Assembly: GCF_007197555.1 (NCBI RefSeq)
Contig: NZ_CP041614.1
Coordinates: 1,480,001 to 1,544,000, forward strand
Source: Shewanella psychropiezotolerans
Lineage (GTDB): Bacteria > Pseudomonadota > Gammaproteobacteria > Enterobacterales > Shewanellaceae
Reading direction: 5' to 3'
DNA length: 64,000 nt
The position numbers and the translations under genes are program-made. The notes below the pieces were generated by a model, which worked only from the letters and a program-made list of their open reading frames with translations, searched no databases and was not told the DNA's origin. Below, piece by piece: positions 18,524 to 27,167 of the stretch; positions within the stretch are counted from its first letter, which is position 1, and every line of letters starts with the position of its first letter.

Positions 18524-18622
18524 ATGTCTTATACCGGAATGCAACACACTTATTGGCACAGCGCTTGGTTTTGTACTGATGCTTTACGTGGTGGCTTATA
18601 CCCGATGACTTTCAAGGACTAA
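18524..18622 (+). CDS. 32-residue aromatic-rich peptide B, unknown function
   Basis: Paralogue of the peptide at 17811, of identical length, with AGGAG at 18511-18515 again eight bases before ATG. Constant features between the two are MSYTGMQ, YW at 10-11, WFCT at 15-18, ALRGGLYPM at 20-28 and FKD at the end; variation is concentrated in residues 8-14. Two His replace Tyr and Gln here. Conserved Cys17, Trp pair and LRGG are the positions most likely to matter. Coding status rests on the synonymous substitution pattern, matched ribosome sites and equal length. Confidence 0.75.
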   Translation: MSYTGMQHTYWHSAWFCTDALRGGLYPMTFKD

Positions 18623-18847
18623 CCTTCCTTAGAAGCTAATTTGTAGAGTACAAAGGGCTGACTGTCCCTTCTATCATCTAAGTTAACCCCTTGTGATAGC
18701 AAACTAGTTACCATCTATCGACCCTTATCCCTTTTGGGATGTTATGACTCAAGTTGTATATTGATGATCGTTTTTGAGCGAGTCTATATGCCAGTGTAAC
18801 TGTTAGCGCGGAAACTCTTTCCATTTGGAACACTTGAATTAGTCTTT

Positions 18848-18874
18848 GCCTGCTCATTGAGCAGGCTTTTTTTT
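18848..18874 (+). terminator. Terminator of unit B
   Basis: GCCTGCTC-att-GAGCAGGC plus eight T, the same stem as in unit A. The following 18875-19062 holds nothing recognisable before the permease gene. Confidence 0.93.
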
Positions 18875-19062
18875 GCCTTTTATTCTGCAGCTTGAACTTG
18901 TTTATTGTGCAAGGTGGCGACTCAAATCCAGCCAACTTCAGCTTGAAGACTGGTTACCTTTCAGTGTTTGCCTTATCAGTGTTTGTCATTTAGCTGGATT
19001 TCACTGACTATAGGCTTATTAGGACCACATGTTCCAACACTCATATTCAGGGATTGAGCGTC

Positions 19063-20350
19063 ATGTTAGAAAGACTATTTAAACTTAAAGAGAACCATAC
19101 ATCGTTAAAACAGGAAGCGGTGGCTGGGTTAACCACATTTCTGACCATGGCGTACATCATCTTCGTCAATCCTATGATGCTTGCCGATGCCGGCATGGAT
19201 CATGGCGCAGTGTTCGTGGCGACATGTCTGGCCGCGGCTATTGGTTGTTTAATCATGGGATCGTGGCTAATTATCCAATCGCCTTGGCTCCTGGTATGGG
19301 TCTCAATGCCTTCTTCACTTATACCGTGGTTGGCGAGATGGGTTACACCTGGGAGACGGCGCTTGGGGCGGTATTTTTATCGGGCCTCTGTTTTCTGGTC
19401 CTCTCTTTAGTCAAGATCAGGGAGTGGATTGTCAACAGTATTCCTATGTCCTTGAGACTTGGCATCGCCGCGGGTATAGGCTTATTCCTCGCTCTCATTG
19501 GTTTGAAAAGCGCGGGATAGTGGTGGCGAGTCCTGCAACTCTAGTGACCATGGGAGATATCACAGCCTTTCCTGCCGTGATGGCGGCTGTGGGATTTTTC
19601 TTGATCATCGCCATGGTACAGCGGGGGATGAAATCGGCTGTGGTGGTGAGTATTCTGTCTATTACTCTACTCGGATTACTGTTTGGTGACGTGCAATATA
19701 CAGGGGTGGTTTCTATGCCTCCCTCTATCATGCCGACTTTTATGAAGATGGATCTTGCCAGTGTGCTTGAGATCAGCATGTTATCGGTGGTATTCGCCTT
19801 CTTGTTTGTCGACTTGTTTGATACCTCTGGCACCTTAGTCGCCGTGGCCCAGCGAGGCGGATTCTTGGATGATAAGGGACGTCTGCCCAGGCTTAAACGC
19901 GCATTAACTGCCGATAGTACGGCCACCATAGCCGGGGCCATGTTAGGAACTTCGACAACGACCAGCTATATCGAGTCTACTGCTGGTGTCAGCGCTGGTG
20001 GCCGTACGGGCTTAACCGCTGTGGTGGTTGGTGTTCTTTTCTTACTCTCGCTATTTATCTCACCACTGGCTGGCATGGTGCCTGCCTATGCAACGGCTGG
20101 AGCTTTGTTTTATGTGGCTATTCTGATGATGTCAGGCCTAGTACATGTGGAGTGGGAAGACTTGACCGAAGCAGCCCCCGTTGTAGTGGTTTGTATATTG
20201 ATGCCACTGACATTTTCAATTGCGACGGGCATTGCTATGGGGTTCATTTCTTACGCCGTGATAAAATTGATGAGTGGTCGTTATAAAGATCTCAATGTCG
20301 GCGTGGTGGTGTTGGCTTTACTCTTTATCGCGAAATTTATCCATGGCTAA
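19063..20350 (+). pseudogene. AzgA-like (NCS2) hypoxanthine/guanine permease, broken by two frameshifts
   Basis: The gene reads through three frames. Frame one gives the N-terminus MLERLFKLKENHTSLKQE to about 19262. Frame two gives VANYPIALAPGMGLNAFF through GLKSAG (19263 to about 19516). Frame three continues GIVVASPATLVTMGD to the normal end at 20350. Each junction is repaired by adding one base: one near 19261-19263, and one G in the GGG run at 19514-19516. Joined, the protein would be about 430 residues with the AzgA-family purine permease pattern (12 or more helices, FLFVDLFDTSGTLV, GTSTTTSYIESTAGV). It would import hypoxanthine, guanine or adenine by proton symport. As given no full protein can be made; sequencing error is possible. 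Confidence 0.88.
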
Positions 20351-20407
20351 CAATTAGTGAGATAAAGTGAATATTGCATACTATCAACGGATAGCGGCAG
20401 AAAATTA

Positions 20408-20437
20408 AAGGTCATACAGTGTATGGCCTTTTTTTAT
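20408..20437 (+). terminator. Terminator after the permease gene
   Basis: AAGGTCATAC / GTATGGCCTT with one G-T pair and a three-base loop, followed by seven T. Confidence 0.85.
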
Positions 20438-20540
20438 GGCTTTTATTCACTATTAACTGGTTTTAACGCTTCTTTTACCCCGCTGACTACCATTTGTCCT
20501 CAGGATTGGGTATAACGCTAAGTTCGGCTCTTTTTTTATA

Positions 20541-21665
20541 ATGATAATGAATTTAAGTGAGATTGGTTACCGCCGCGTAGTGGTAAAATTGGGAACGAGT
20601 GTACTGACATCCGGCAGCAAGCAGCTAGATAAGGCACACATGGTCGAGTTAGCAAGGCAGATGGCGACGCTGATGAAAGCGGGCGTCGAAGTCGTCTTGT
20701 GTACTTCGGGGGCGATCGCGGCAGGGAGAGAGCACTTAGGTTACCCCGAACTCCCCGATACGGTAGCCAATAAACAACTGTTAGCGGCCGTTGGCCAGAG
20801 TCAGCTTATTCTAGCCTGGTCACAACTTTTCAGTATCTATGGCTTACACGTGGGTCAGATGCTGCTCACTCGCGCCGACCTTCACGATCGGGAGCGCTAC
20901 CTCAACGCCAGAGATTCACTCAATGCACTGCTCGCTCATGGCATTATCCCCATCATCAATGAGAATGATGCGGTGGCGACCAATGAGATTAAGGTGGGGG
21001 ATAATGACAATCTCTCGGCTAGAGCGGCGCTGCTTTGTGATGCAGACTTGCTTATCTTGTTAACGGATCAGCAGGGTTTATTTGATGCTGATCCCCGCTC
21101 AAATCCCGATGCCAAGCTTATCAAGCAAGTGGTCAATATCGATGACAGCCTGCGCATGTTAGCCGGCGGTGCCGTGTCTGGTCTGGGAACCGGTGGTATG
21201 GCGACAAAACTGCAGGCGGCGGATATCGCCCGTCGGGCTGGCGTAGAGGTGGTTATCGCCTCGGGTCATCATCCTCAGGTGATACAAAAATCTGTCTGTA
21301 AGGCGCCCGTAGGCACTCATTTCACCGCGTTGGAAAATCCGCTGGAGAGCCGTAAACAGTGGATTTTAGCGGGTCAGGCTACTAAAGGTAAACTGGTGCT
21401 CGACCAAGGTGCAGTATTGGCGGTGACGCAGAAGGGACGAAGCCTACTCTCTAAAGGCATAATTGAAGTGCAGGGCGAGTTTGAACGCGGGGCAACTCTG
21501 CAGCTTATTGACCGTGACGGTAAAGAATATGCCAGAGGCATGAGCCGTTATAGCGCCAAAGATCTTATCAAGATAGCGGGGAAACATTCAGACAATATTG
21601 AGTCTCTGCTCGGCTATGACTATGGCGATGCCATCGTGCATCGCAACGATATGGTCGTTCTTTAA
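20541..21665 (+). CDS. proB: Glutamate 5-kinase
   Basis: A 374-residue enzyme with an amino-acid kinase domain ([14 protein letters not shown] at the start, [34 protein letters not shown]) and a C-terminal PUA domain from about residue 280. It phosphorylates glutamate to gamma-glutamyl phosphate, the first and feedback-inhibited step of proline synthesis. proA follows 56 bases downstream. ATG 20541 and ATG 20547 are both possible; neither has a clear ribosome site, so the exact start is uncertain. Length and motifs are otherwise normal. Confidence 0.95.
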   Translation: MIMNLSEIGYRRVVVKLGTSVLTSGSKQLDKAHMVELARQMATLMKAGVEVVLCTSGAIAAGREHLGYPELPDTVANKQLLAAVGQSQLILAWSQLFSIYGLHVGQMLLTRADLHDRERYLNARDSLNALLAHGIIPIINENDAVATNEIKVGDNDNLSARAALLCDADLLILLTDQQGLFDADPRSNPDAKLIKQVVNIDDSLRMLAGGAVSGLGTGGMATKLQAADIARRAGVEVVIASGHHPQVIQKSVCKAPVGTHFTALENPLESRKQWILAGQATKGKLVLDQGAVLAVTQKGRSLLSKGIIEVQGEFERGATLQLIDRDGKEYARGMSRYSAKDLIKIAGKHSDNIESLLGYDYGDAIVHRNDMVVL

Positions 21666-21721
21666 AATGAAAGTGAATGGATCTTAGTGACGGATCCTTC
21701 GTAAATCTAGGATGAAGAGAC

Positions 21722-22996
21722 GTGATAGAGAATAACCAAGTAAATATACAGACACTCGGTCAACAAGCCAAACAGGCAAGCTATGCACTTGCGGGGCTGA
21801 ATGGACTTCAAAAAAAGGCTTTGCTCGAAGCGATTGCGGCTAAGTTGAATGAAAAAAGTGATGTTATTGTCGCTGCTAATGCGAAAGATGTGGCAGCTGC
21901 GAAAGATAATGGCCTCAATGATGCTATGGTCGATCGTTTACTACTGGATGAGTCACGTCTTAATGCTGTGATTACAGATATCGATAACGTGATCAATTTG
22001 AGCGATCCCGTCGGCACTGAGCTCGAGAGCCAGCTACTGGATAATGGTCTGCGCCTGTCCCGTCGTCGGGTCCCGCTTGGGGTCATCGGCGTTATCTACG
22101 AAGCGCGTCCCAATGTCACCGTCGATATTGCTGTGTTAGCGCTTAAGACTGGCAATGCGGTGATACTGCGTGGCGGCAAGGAAACCTTGCAGTCGAATCT
22201 GGCCTTGAGCGAAGCTATACGCGAAGCTGTGGTCGAGCAAGGATTACCCGCCGATGCGGTGCAGCTGATTAAAAGTCCGGATCGTAGTCTGGTATCGGCT
22301 CTGCTTAAGCTGGATAAATATGTCGACATGATAGTGCCTCGCGGTGGTCCAAATCTGCAGCGTTTATGCGCCGAGCAGGCGACGATACCTGTGATTTTGG
22401 GCGGCGTTGGCATCTGCCATCTCTACGCCGATAAAGATGCCGATATTGACAAGTCTATTCAAGTCATCACCAATGCTAAGGTGCAGCGACCTACCGTGTG
22501 TAATGCGCTGGATACGGTATTAATCCATCGAGATATTGCCGCAAAGATGTTACCTCAACTGTATCAGATACTTGCAGCCTTAGGTGTGAGCTTTTATGGC
22601 TGCGATAAGGCAATCGCTATTGCAGAAAAGCAAGGGGTGGCAATCGAGACTGCCACCGAAGAAACTTATGCACAAGAGTGGTTATCACTGGCCTTAGGCA
22701 TCAAGGTTGTCGATGATATGGATGGGGCGATAAGTCATATCAGAATCTACTCCAGCGGACACTCGGAAGGGATATTAACCGATAATATTCACGCCTCGGC
22801 AGAGTTTATCAATCAGGTGGACTCGGCAGCCGTTTACGTCAATGCCAGTACCCGCTTTACCGATGGCGGCCAGTTTGGCCTAGGCGCCGAGGTGGCGGTG
22901 AGCACCCAGAAACTCCATGCTCGTGGTCCCATGGGGCTGGAAGCCTTGACCACCTACAAGTGGATCGGCGTAGGGGAATATACATCTCGGAGTTGA
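21722..22996 (+). CDS. proA: Gamma-glutamyl phosphate reductase
   Basis: A 424-residue aldehyde-dehydrogenase-fold enzyme that reduces gamma-glutamyl phosphate with NADPH to glutamate semialdehyde, the step after ProB. Landmarks: [18 protein letters not shown], the substrate/cofactor segment [11 protein letters not shown], and the catalytic Cys in [13 protein letters not shown] 21722 is preceded by AGGATGAAGAGAC, giving a usable ribosome site. It forms a proBA operon. The stop is followed at once by a dispersed repeat (23000-23015). Confidence 0.96.
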   Translation: MIENNQVNIQTLGQQAKQASYALAGLNGLQKKALLEAIAAKLNEKSDVIVAANAKDVAAAKDNGLNDAMVDRLLLDESRLNAVITDIDNVINLSDPVGTELESQLLDNGLRLSRRRVPLGVIGVIYEARPNVTVDIAVLALKTGNAVILRGGKETLQSNLALSEAIREAVVEQGLPADAVQLIKSPDRSLVSALLKLDKYVDMIVPRGGPNLQRLCAEQATIPVILGGVGICHLYADKDADIDKSIQVITNAKVQRPTVCNALDTVLIHRDIAAKMLPQLYQILAALGVSFYGCDKAIAIAEKQGVAIETATEETYAQEWLSLALGIKVVDDMDGAISHIRIYSSGHSEGILTDNIHASAEFINQVDSAAVYVNASTRFTDGGQFGLGAEVAVSTQKLHARGPMGLEALTTYKWIGVGEYTSRS

Positions 22997-22999
22997 TGG

Positions 23000-23033
23000 C
23001 TTGGAATGAAGCTGACGGCATTTTTGGGGAGCA
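23000..23033 (+). repeat. Dispersed repeat after proA, shared with the end of the beta-lactamase gene
   Basis: CTTGGAATGAAGCTGA (23000-23015) followed by GGCATTT and a G run recurs at 24405-24435. In proA it begins just after the stop; in the lactamase gene it supplies the last codons. The wider region 22997-23577 has no convincing gene and holds this repeat, two modular copies (see 23064 and 23389) and a REP-like palindrome. Confidence 0.6.
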
Positions 23034-23063
23034 TTAATTACTTTATTATTGGTTGATGTGATT

Positions 23064-23163
23064 GAAGGTCGTTCCTTCATGGTTATCTATCGCTTGCAGC
23101 GGGCTTTATGCGGATACTTCTGCGAGTCGCTGTAAAGCCATCCGTGGCCGCTCTGCGGTTTCC
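23064..23163 (+). repeat. Modular intergenic repeat, copy 1
   Basis: Contains in order GAAGGTC, CCTTCATGGTTAT, CTGCGAGTCGCTG (23120-23132), a CCATCCGTGG segment, and GGCCGCTCTGCGGTTTC (23146-23162). The same modules in the same order form a second copy at 23389-23475. Similar CCATCC-TGG pieces occur at about 31835 and 44258, so this looks like a genome-wide element. Confidence 0.6.
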
Positions 23164-23328
23164 AACAACTTCCATGTTTAACGGCCAGTTCGATATCCCT
23201 ATCTCTCGCTCAGAGAGTTTCACAATGCGATACTTCGCCCTGAAACCTAAGCTCGCAGTCACATCTATACTGGATGATTTATTCTCTTCGATTTAGGTTT
23301 TCTAATTGTCGATAGTTTCTCTACGGCT

Positions 23329-23363
23329 CGTCATTCCCGCAATGCTTCTGGGCGGGAATCCAG
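23329..23363. repeat. REP-like palindromic element
   Basis: CGTCATTCCCGC then GCGGGAATCCAG, with 8-bp arms (ATTCCCGC 23333-23340, GCGGGAAT 23352-23359). This is a widespread bacterial extragenic palindrome type. It lies between the two modular repeat copies. Confidence 0.75.
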
Positions 23364-23388
23364 CCTCTTTGGCGTATGATAATTTTTT

Positions 23389-23475
23389 GAAGGCCTGACC
23401 TTCATCGCTATTTATAGTCTGCGAGTCGCTGGCTCTTGATTTCATAAGAAGCATCCCTGGCCGCTATGCGGTTTC
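23389..23475 (+). repeat. Modular intergenic repeat, copy 2
   Basis: GAAGGCCTGACCTTCATCG, CTGCGAGTCGCTG (23419-23431), CATCCCTGG and GGCCGCTATGCGGTTTC (23459-23475) parallel copy 1 module by module, with about 25 different bases inserted between the central modules. Confidence 0.6.
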
Positions 23476-23577
23476 TTATGGCTTATCAATCAAAACAGCA
23501 GATTGCCATTATCGCGCTATAATTTCGCCACAATTGATCTATATATTGAGGGACATATTTACCGATAAGGTTTTGTT

Positions 23578-24414
23578 ATGTCTAAATATCTAGGTTTTCT
23601 CGTTTCAATGTACCATTTCGCACTTTCCTCTATGCGTACATTCATTATTCCTACCGCTATTCTCGTACTTTTGATGAGTATAAGTTCAAGTCAGGCTGCT
23701 CTGCACAACACATCTAATCAGGCTGATTGGTCTTCCGAGGTGATTGAGATAGAGATGGTGTTACCGACGCTTTACGTGGTGAGGTCTCATCAAGAGGTGC
23801 AGCTTTTTGCCGATAAACCTGCAGTCATGATGGATGCAAACTCCTTTATCTATGTCGACGAAAAGGATGCTTATCTTATCGACACTCCTTGGAACGTATC
23901 GGATATGCCAGATTTAATGAGTTGGTTGCATGTTAAAGGGTTAACGCTAAAAGGGGCACTCGTCACTCATTATCACTCAGATAGCGCGGCAGGCTTGGGC
24001 TATCTGGATAAGAATGGTTTCGTTACGTATGCCTCGGATATGACCAATACTTTACTGGAGCAAGATCACAAGCCAAGGTCGAACCATATATTTTTAGGTG
24101 ATGAATTCGAGTTGCTTAAAGGCAAGATAAAGGCGTATTTCCCTGGTTCCGGTCATAGCATGGATAATTTGGTTGTCTGGCTGCCAGATGAAAAAATACT
24201 TATAGGTGGCTGTTTTTTTAAGTCCACTAATACCAATAGCTTAGGTTGGACTGGAGATGCCGATTTAGCAAACTGGTACTACTCTGCGAGTAAGGTTAAA
24301 GCCAGGTACCCGCAAGTGAAGCTAGTATTTCCTGGGCATGGAGATGGGGCCCAAGGCTCATCGATAATTGACCATACTTTGGCTCTCACCAAAGGTTTAG
24401 CCAGCTTGGAATGA
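23578..24414 (+). CDS. Subclass B1 metallo-beta-lactamase
   Basis: A 278-residue secreted zinc hydrolase. All B1 ligands are present: His131, His133 and Asp135 (THYHSD), His193 (GSGHS), Cys212 (GGCF) and His254 (PGHG). The Cys marks B1 rather than B3 or a glyoxalase-like member. A long N-terminus ends in a signal peptide (TAILVLLMSISSSQA, cleavage after about residue 40). ATG 23578 has AAGG seven bases upstream; Met at 23632 would give a shorter conventional signal but lacks a ribosome site. B1 enzymes hydrolyse penicillins, cephalosporins and carbapenems; chromosomal relatives such as SFB-1 and SLB-1 are known in Shewanella. The gene is flanked by dispersed repeats, with no integron, transposase or attC visible. 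Confidence 0.92.
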   Translation: MSKYLGFLVSMYHFALSSMRTFIIPTAILVLLMSISSSQAALHNTSNQADWSSEVIEIEMVLPTLYVVRSHQEVQLFADKPAVMMDANSFIYVDEKDAYLIDTPWNVSDMPDLMSWLHVKGLTLKGALVTHYHSDSAAGLGYLDKNGFVTYASDMTNTLLEQDHKPRSNHIFLGDEFELLKGKIKAYFPGSGHSMDNLVVWLPDEKILIGGCFFKSTNTNSLGWTGDADLANWYYSASKVKARYPQVKLVFPGHGDGAQGSSIIDHTLALTKGLASLE

Positions 24415-24582
24415 AGCTGAGGCATTTGGGGGCTCATTTGATGTAGGGTAAAGGTTTGAAAGCTGAAACTTCATATCTACTTTTGATACTCTAATGTTTG
24501 TCCAAACTTCGTTTGAAATTAAAGTCGTGGAACTCCATTCCACACCAGGGCAAGGAGGACTGTTCGTCCTTATCCTCCTTGC
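24405..24582 (+). repeat. Repeat-rich tail of the beta-lactamase gene
   Basis: 24405-24435 repeats the element found after proA and includes the lactamase stop (codons for Ser-Leu-Glu-stop lie inside it). GCAAGGAGGA (24550-24559) and TCCTCCTTGC (24573-24582) form a perfect 10-bp stem without a T run. The gap 24415-24995 has no supported gene beyond these; 24583-24995 shows nothing recognised. Confidence 0.5.
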
Positions 24583-24995
24583 ATCCAACATGACGCCCCG
24601 GCGAAGTTGTTTTCCTACGTGTTTTTTGAAAATAGCTAACGCTTCCGATGGGGCATCTGATGTCAATGGATTTACAAATGCCGTGATGGCATGGATGCCA
24701 AAGAACGGCCAAGCCCCCGAAAGCTAGTCTCACATTCATGTGAGCCTTACACTATTTTCAGCAAACCACTTCGGCAACTTCCAACGGGGCCACTGTAATC
24801 CTCAGGCGTGTTTGATTATGGTAATGAATGAATCCGCTCGCCTCATTTATACTACGCCCTAAGTTGTATCTACACTGGAACATTTATAAGAAGGAACTTT
24901 CTTGGAGTCAGAGTCTATACGCTGGGATTCTTTACATTGTTCTAATAAGTAAATAGGGTTCTCTTTGTAGTTTATCTTGGCTTGGAGGCCATGTA

Positions 24996-25412
24996 GTGAA
25001 AATTGAAGTGATTAATGAAGAAGATAGTGCTGTTTTTGATGAGCTCGTTGCAGGTGTTCGAGAGCATAAATATGAAAATATGGGGCCGGAAGAGACTCTG
25101 CCTCTGTCTGTGGTTGCTCGTGATGAGGATAACGAACTCATTGGTGGTGTCTCGGGACAGACTATTTATAGAAATTTCTTAATTGACGTAGTCTGGGTAG
25201 ATAAAAAGACCAGAGGGACAGGGCTTGGGCGCAGATTAATGGAGCTAGCAGAAGTTGAGGCAAAGAAACGAGGCTGCCTTACTGCCCAGCTAGATACATT
25301 GTCTTATCAAGCCCCCGTCTTCTACCAAAAGATGGGTTTTGAAATTGTAGGAACGGTGCCTGAGTTTCCAGGCAGTCCAGCTCGATATTTTATGCTTAAA
25401 AATTATAAGTAA
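24996..25412 (+). CDS. GNAT-family N-acetyltransferase
   Basis: A 138-residue GNAT-fold protein. The acetyl-CoA binding loop is in VDKKTRGTGLGRRLMELAE (about residues 70-88), and the C-terminal part has QAPVFYQKMGFEIVGTVPEFP, typical of GNATs acting on small molecules. GTG start with TGGAGG seven bases upstream. The acceptor substrate cannot be read from sequence. It stands alone between the lactamase region and a convergent DUF3303-like gene; GNATs are common in accessory segments, and no resistance role is implied by the motifs. Confidence 0.88.
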   Translation: MKIEVINEEDSAVFDELVAGVREHKYENMGPEETLPLSVVARDEDNELIGGVSGQTIYRNFLIDVVWVDKKTRGTGLGRRLMELAEVEAKKRGCLTAQLDTLSYQAPVFYQKMGFEIVGTVPEFPGSPARYFMLKNYK

Positions 25413-25470
25413 TTGGGGAAAGGTTGTTAATCCTCCCCCACGTTTTCAGGAGCTGGAATAAGAAAAGCGG

Positions 25471-25794
25471 TTATGTATGTTTGTCCGCTGCAAGCTTTTT
25501 GATTAGCTCGCCGATCGATGCCATAGATTCCTGTACTGGTCTGGCGGGCGAGATCTTCGTTTTTTTGAATATTCCCGGGCAGGCGATACGCCACATGTTG
25601 ACTACGTTCGATACATCTTCCACATTAGAGGCCTCGATGAGAGTCATGCCCCAGAGATCTGGCGTACTGTCGAATCTGAGTACCTCGACATTTTGAGGTG
25701 GAAATAGCTCGGCGGCGGCAAGTTTTTCAGCTGCTTGTAGCCGAGAAATCGCATCAATTTCTTCATTCAATTCCCAGTATATAAGAAATAACAT
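25471..25794 (-). CDS. DUF3303-like small protein
   Basis: A 107-residue protein beginning MLFLIYWELNEE and containing the block VEVLRFDSTPDLWGMTLIEASNVEDV, which resembles DUF3303 proteins (dimeric alpha/beta barrel-like fold, often annotated as hypothetical). No catalytic residues can be named. The start has GGAGGG about eight bases upstream (reverse of 25802-25807). It is convergent with the GNAT gene. Confidence 0.75.
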   Translation of the reverse strand: MLFLIYWELNEEIDAISRLQAAEKLAAAELFPPQNVEVLRFDSTPDLWGMTLIEASNVEDVSNVVNMWRIACPGIFKKTKISPARPVQESMASIGELIKKLAADKHT

Positions 25795-25904
25795 TTTAGA
25801 CCCTCCATAGGGACTGTAACAATCAACATAGGATCCATAATTATAGTTGCTGATGGCGATATTTGATTAAATCTAAAACTAGATTTTACTGATAACGCGA
25901 GATA

Positions 25905-26135
25905 TCAGTTTTCATTCGCGAGTAGTGTTTTCAGCTCGGTGGGGCTAGGTTGGTACCTGAAGACTAACTTATCCTCAATGAATATGCTGGGTGAGTGTCT
26001 TATATGATTGGCATTCATCTGCTTAGGGTTATCCTCGATATAATCTATCCGGTATTGAATACCTACATTATTGAGTTCACGTTCTAGATTATGAATACAA
26101 AAATCCGTATGTGTCACTAACAGTTGTACGTGCAT
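25905..26135 (-). CDS. Small thioredoxin/glutaredoxin-fold protein with a single active-site Cys
   Basis: A 76-residue protein. The start VQLLVTHTDFCIHNLERELN looks like the first strand, active-site loop and helix of a glutaredoxin-like fold, with CIHN in place of CxxC. HSPSIFIEDKLVFR contains the Ser-Pro equivalent of the usual cis-Pro strand. Only one active-site Cys remains, so any redox role would be monothiol. The fold call is by pattern only. GGGAGCG precedes the start on the minus strand. Confidence 0.6.
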   Translation of the reverse strand: MHVQLLVTHTDFCIHNLERELNNVGIQYRIDYIEDNPKQMNANHIRHSPSIFIEDKLVFRYQPSPTELKTLLANEN

Positions 26136-26398
26136 GAAGCGCTCCCATAAACCAAGCGTAATATTTGATTCGATACCTATCTGTATAAGTATAGTGGCTG
26201 AACATTAGTTGGTGCCGCCGAATCCTTCATTGATAAATTCACTAACCATTAGTGATATTGACTAGGTATAGGGGGATAAGGAGACTCTTTCATACTTGTT
26301 GTTGTGTAAGTCATTAAAATACTTGTGGATTAAATGTTGGCTTGGGTCTTGCTTTGTCTATGTATACCTCAAGGGATTTCAATATCAGGATGGCGAAC

Positions 26399-27067
26399 AT
26401 GAATAAGCTAATAAAAAAACTGCTAACAGCAACTTTGAGTAGTGTCATGGTGGTTACTGCCGCGTTTTCTTCTCTGGCAGTGACCTCTGCATTGGCTGAT
26501 AGCGCCAAATCACTGAGTCGGACGTATGCCTATGATGGTCAAAAAGTATTGCTGGATATGGATATAGGTTCGGTTAAGTTTATTGCCACCGATGAGCAAA
26601 ATATTCGTGTCGAAGTCTTGGTCACTCCTAGTGAGAGTAATTGGTTTTCTCTTTGGAGTAGCCTGGATATCGACGATGTTGAACTGGATGTCATTGAGGC
26701 GTCTAAAGAGATTGAGCTTAAGCTAACCGATCAAGATGATGTTAAACAAGAGTGGGTGGTTTACCTTCCGCGTCAAGCAGCGGTAAACCTGAATGTCGGT
26801 GTTGGTCAAGTTGAAGTGTTAAACATGGAAAGCAGCATAGATATAGATTTAGGTGTTGGACATGCAGAAATCAGGCATGAAATGCTATATCGCTCAGTGT
26901 CATTAGAATCGGGTGTTGGGGAGGTCTCGGTAGACCTACACGGACAGCAAGTAGAGGTTAGCAGACACTTTGTAAGACAGACTTATCACAGTGAAGACCA
27001 AACAGGTTTTGGTCAATTAAATGTAAATGTGGGAGTGGGTCAGATAGATGTACACCACAAATTCTAG
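26399..27067 (+). CDS. Exported DUF4097-like beta-repeat protein
   Basis: A 222-residue protein with an N-terminal signal (MNKLIKKLLTATLSSVMVVT through SALA). The remainder is a set of short beta-repeats: IGSVKFIA, VGVGQVEVLN, LGVGHAEIRH, SGVGEVSVDL and VGVGQIDVHH. This regular GxGxhxV pattern is typical of DUF4097-type beta-helix proteins. ATG 26399 has AGGA (26387-26390) eight bases upstream; the frame extends to 26342 without a better site. Function unknown; likely periplasmic or surface. Confidence 0.75.
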   Translation: MNKLIKKLLTATLSSVMVVTAAFSSLAVTSALADSAKSLSRTYAYDGQKVLLDMDIGSVKFIATDEQNIRVEVLVTPSESNWFSLWSSLDIDDVELDVIEASKEIELKLTDQDDVKQEWVVYLPRQAAVNLNVGVGQVEVLNMESSIDIDLGVGHAEIRHEMLYRSVSLESGVGEVSVDLHGQQVEVSRHFVRQTYHSEDQTGFGQLNVNVGVGQIDVHHKF

Positions 27068-27123
27068 TCAACAGTGTTTAGTTTTGATTAACAAAGAGCG
27101 AAATAGCGTTAATTAACAACACA

Positions 27124-27145
27124 AAGCCCACATTTCAGTGGGCTT
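27124..27145. terminator. Hairpin between convergent genes
   Basis: AAGCCCAC-atttca-GTGGGCTT, between the exported beta-repeat gene and the convergent transporter gene. Short T-rich flank only. Confidence 0.6.
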
Positions 27146-27167
27146 CATTCTATCCGGAACTTAAGTT

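Larger units (their letters stand above)
18363..18874 (+). ncRNA. Structured transcript B carrying a 32-residue peptide ORF (paralogue of A)
   Basis: Predicted RNA of about 512 nt with the same plan as unit A. Leader hairpin AGGCA-atga-TGCCT (18371-18384) has one more base pair than its counterpart in A, a change consistent with pairing. The second hairpin is ATCC-AGGAT-GGAT (18400-18412), whose loop resembles CsrA targets. Downstream are CTAGTTACC (from 18704), ATCCC-TTTT-GGGAT (18727-18740), the 33-nt block shared with A (18790-18822) and the terminator. Its 3' part (18623-18847) has no plausible other gene. Same caveats as A. Confidence 0.6.

Noticed and set aside
17811..18622. Small peptides as transcription-attenuation leader peptides
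   Set aside because: Each ORF is followed by its own long 3' UTR and strong terminator, there is no run of one regulatory amino acid, and the next gene is far downstream and damaged.
18708..18935. 75-codon reverse-strand ORF
   Set aside because: It lies antisense to the conserved 3' UTR and terminator of unit B; the conservation follows RNA features, not this frame.
23108..23296. 62-codon ORF downstream of proA
   Set aside because: It overlaps the modular intergenic repeat, has no ribosome site and no recognisable sequence.
24494..24739. Overlapping ORFs on both strands after the beta-lactamase gene
   Set aside because: No ribosome site, no family resemblance, and they cover a hairpin repeat region.
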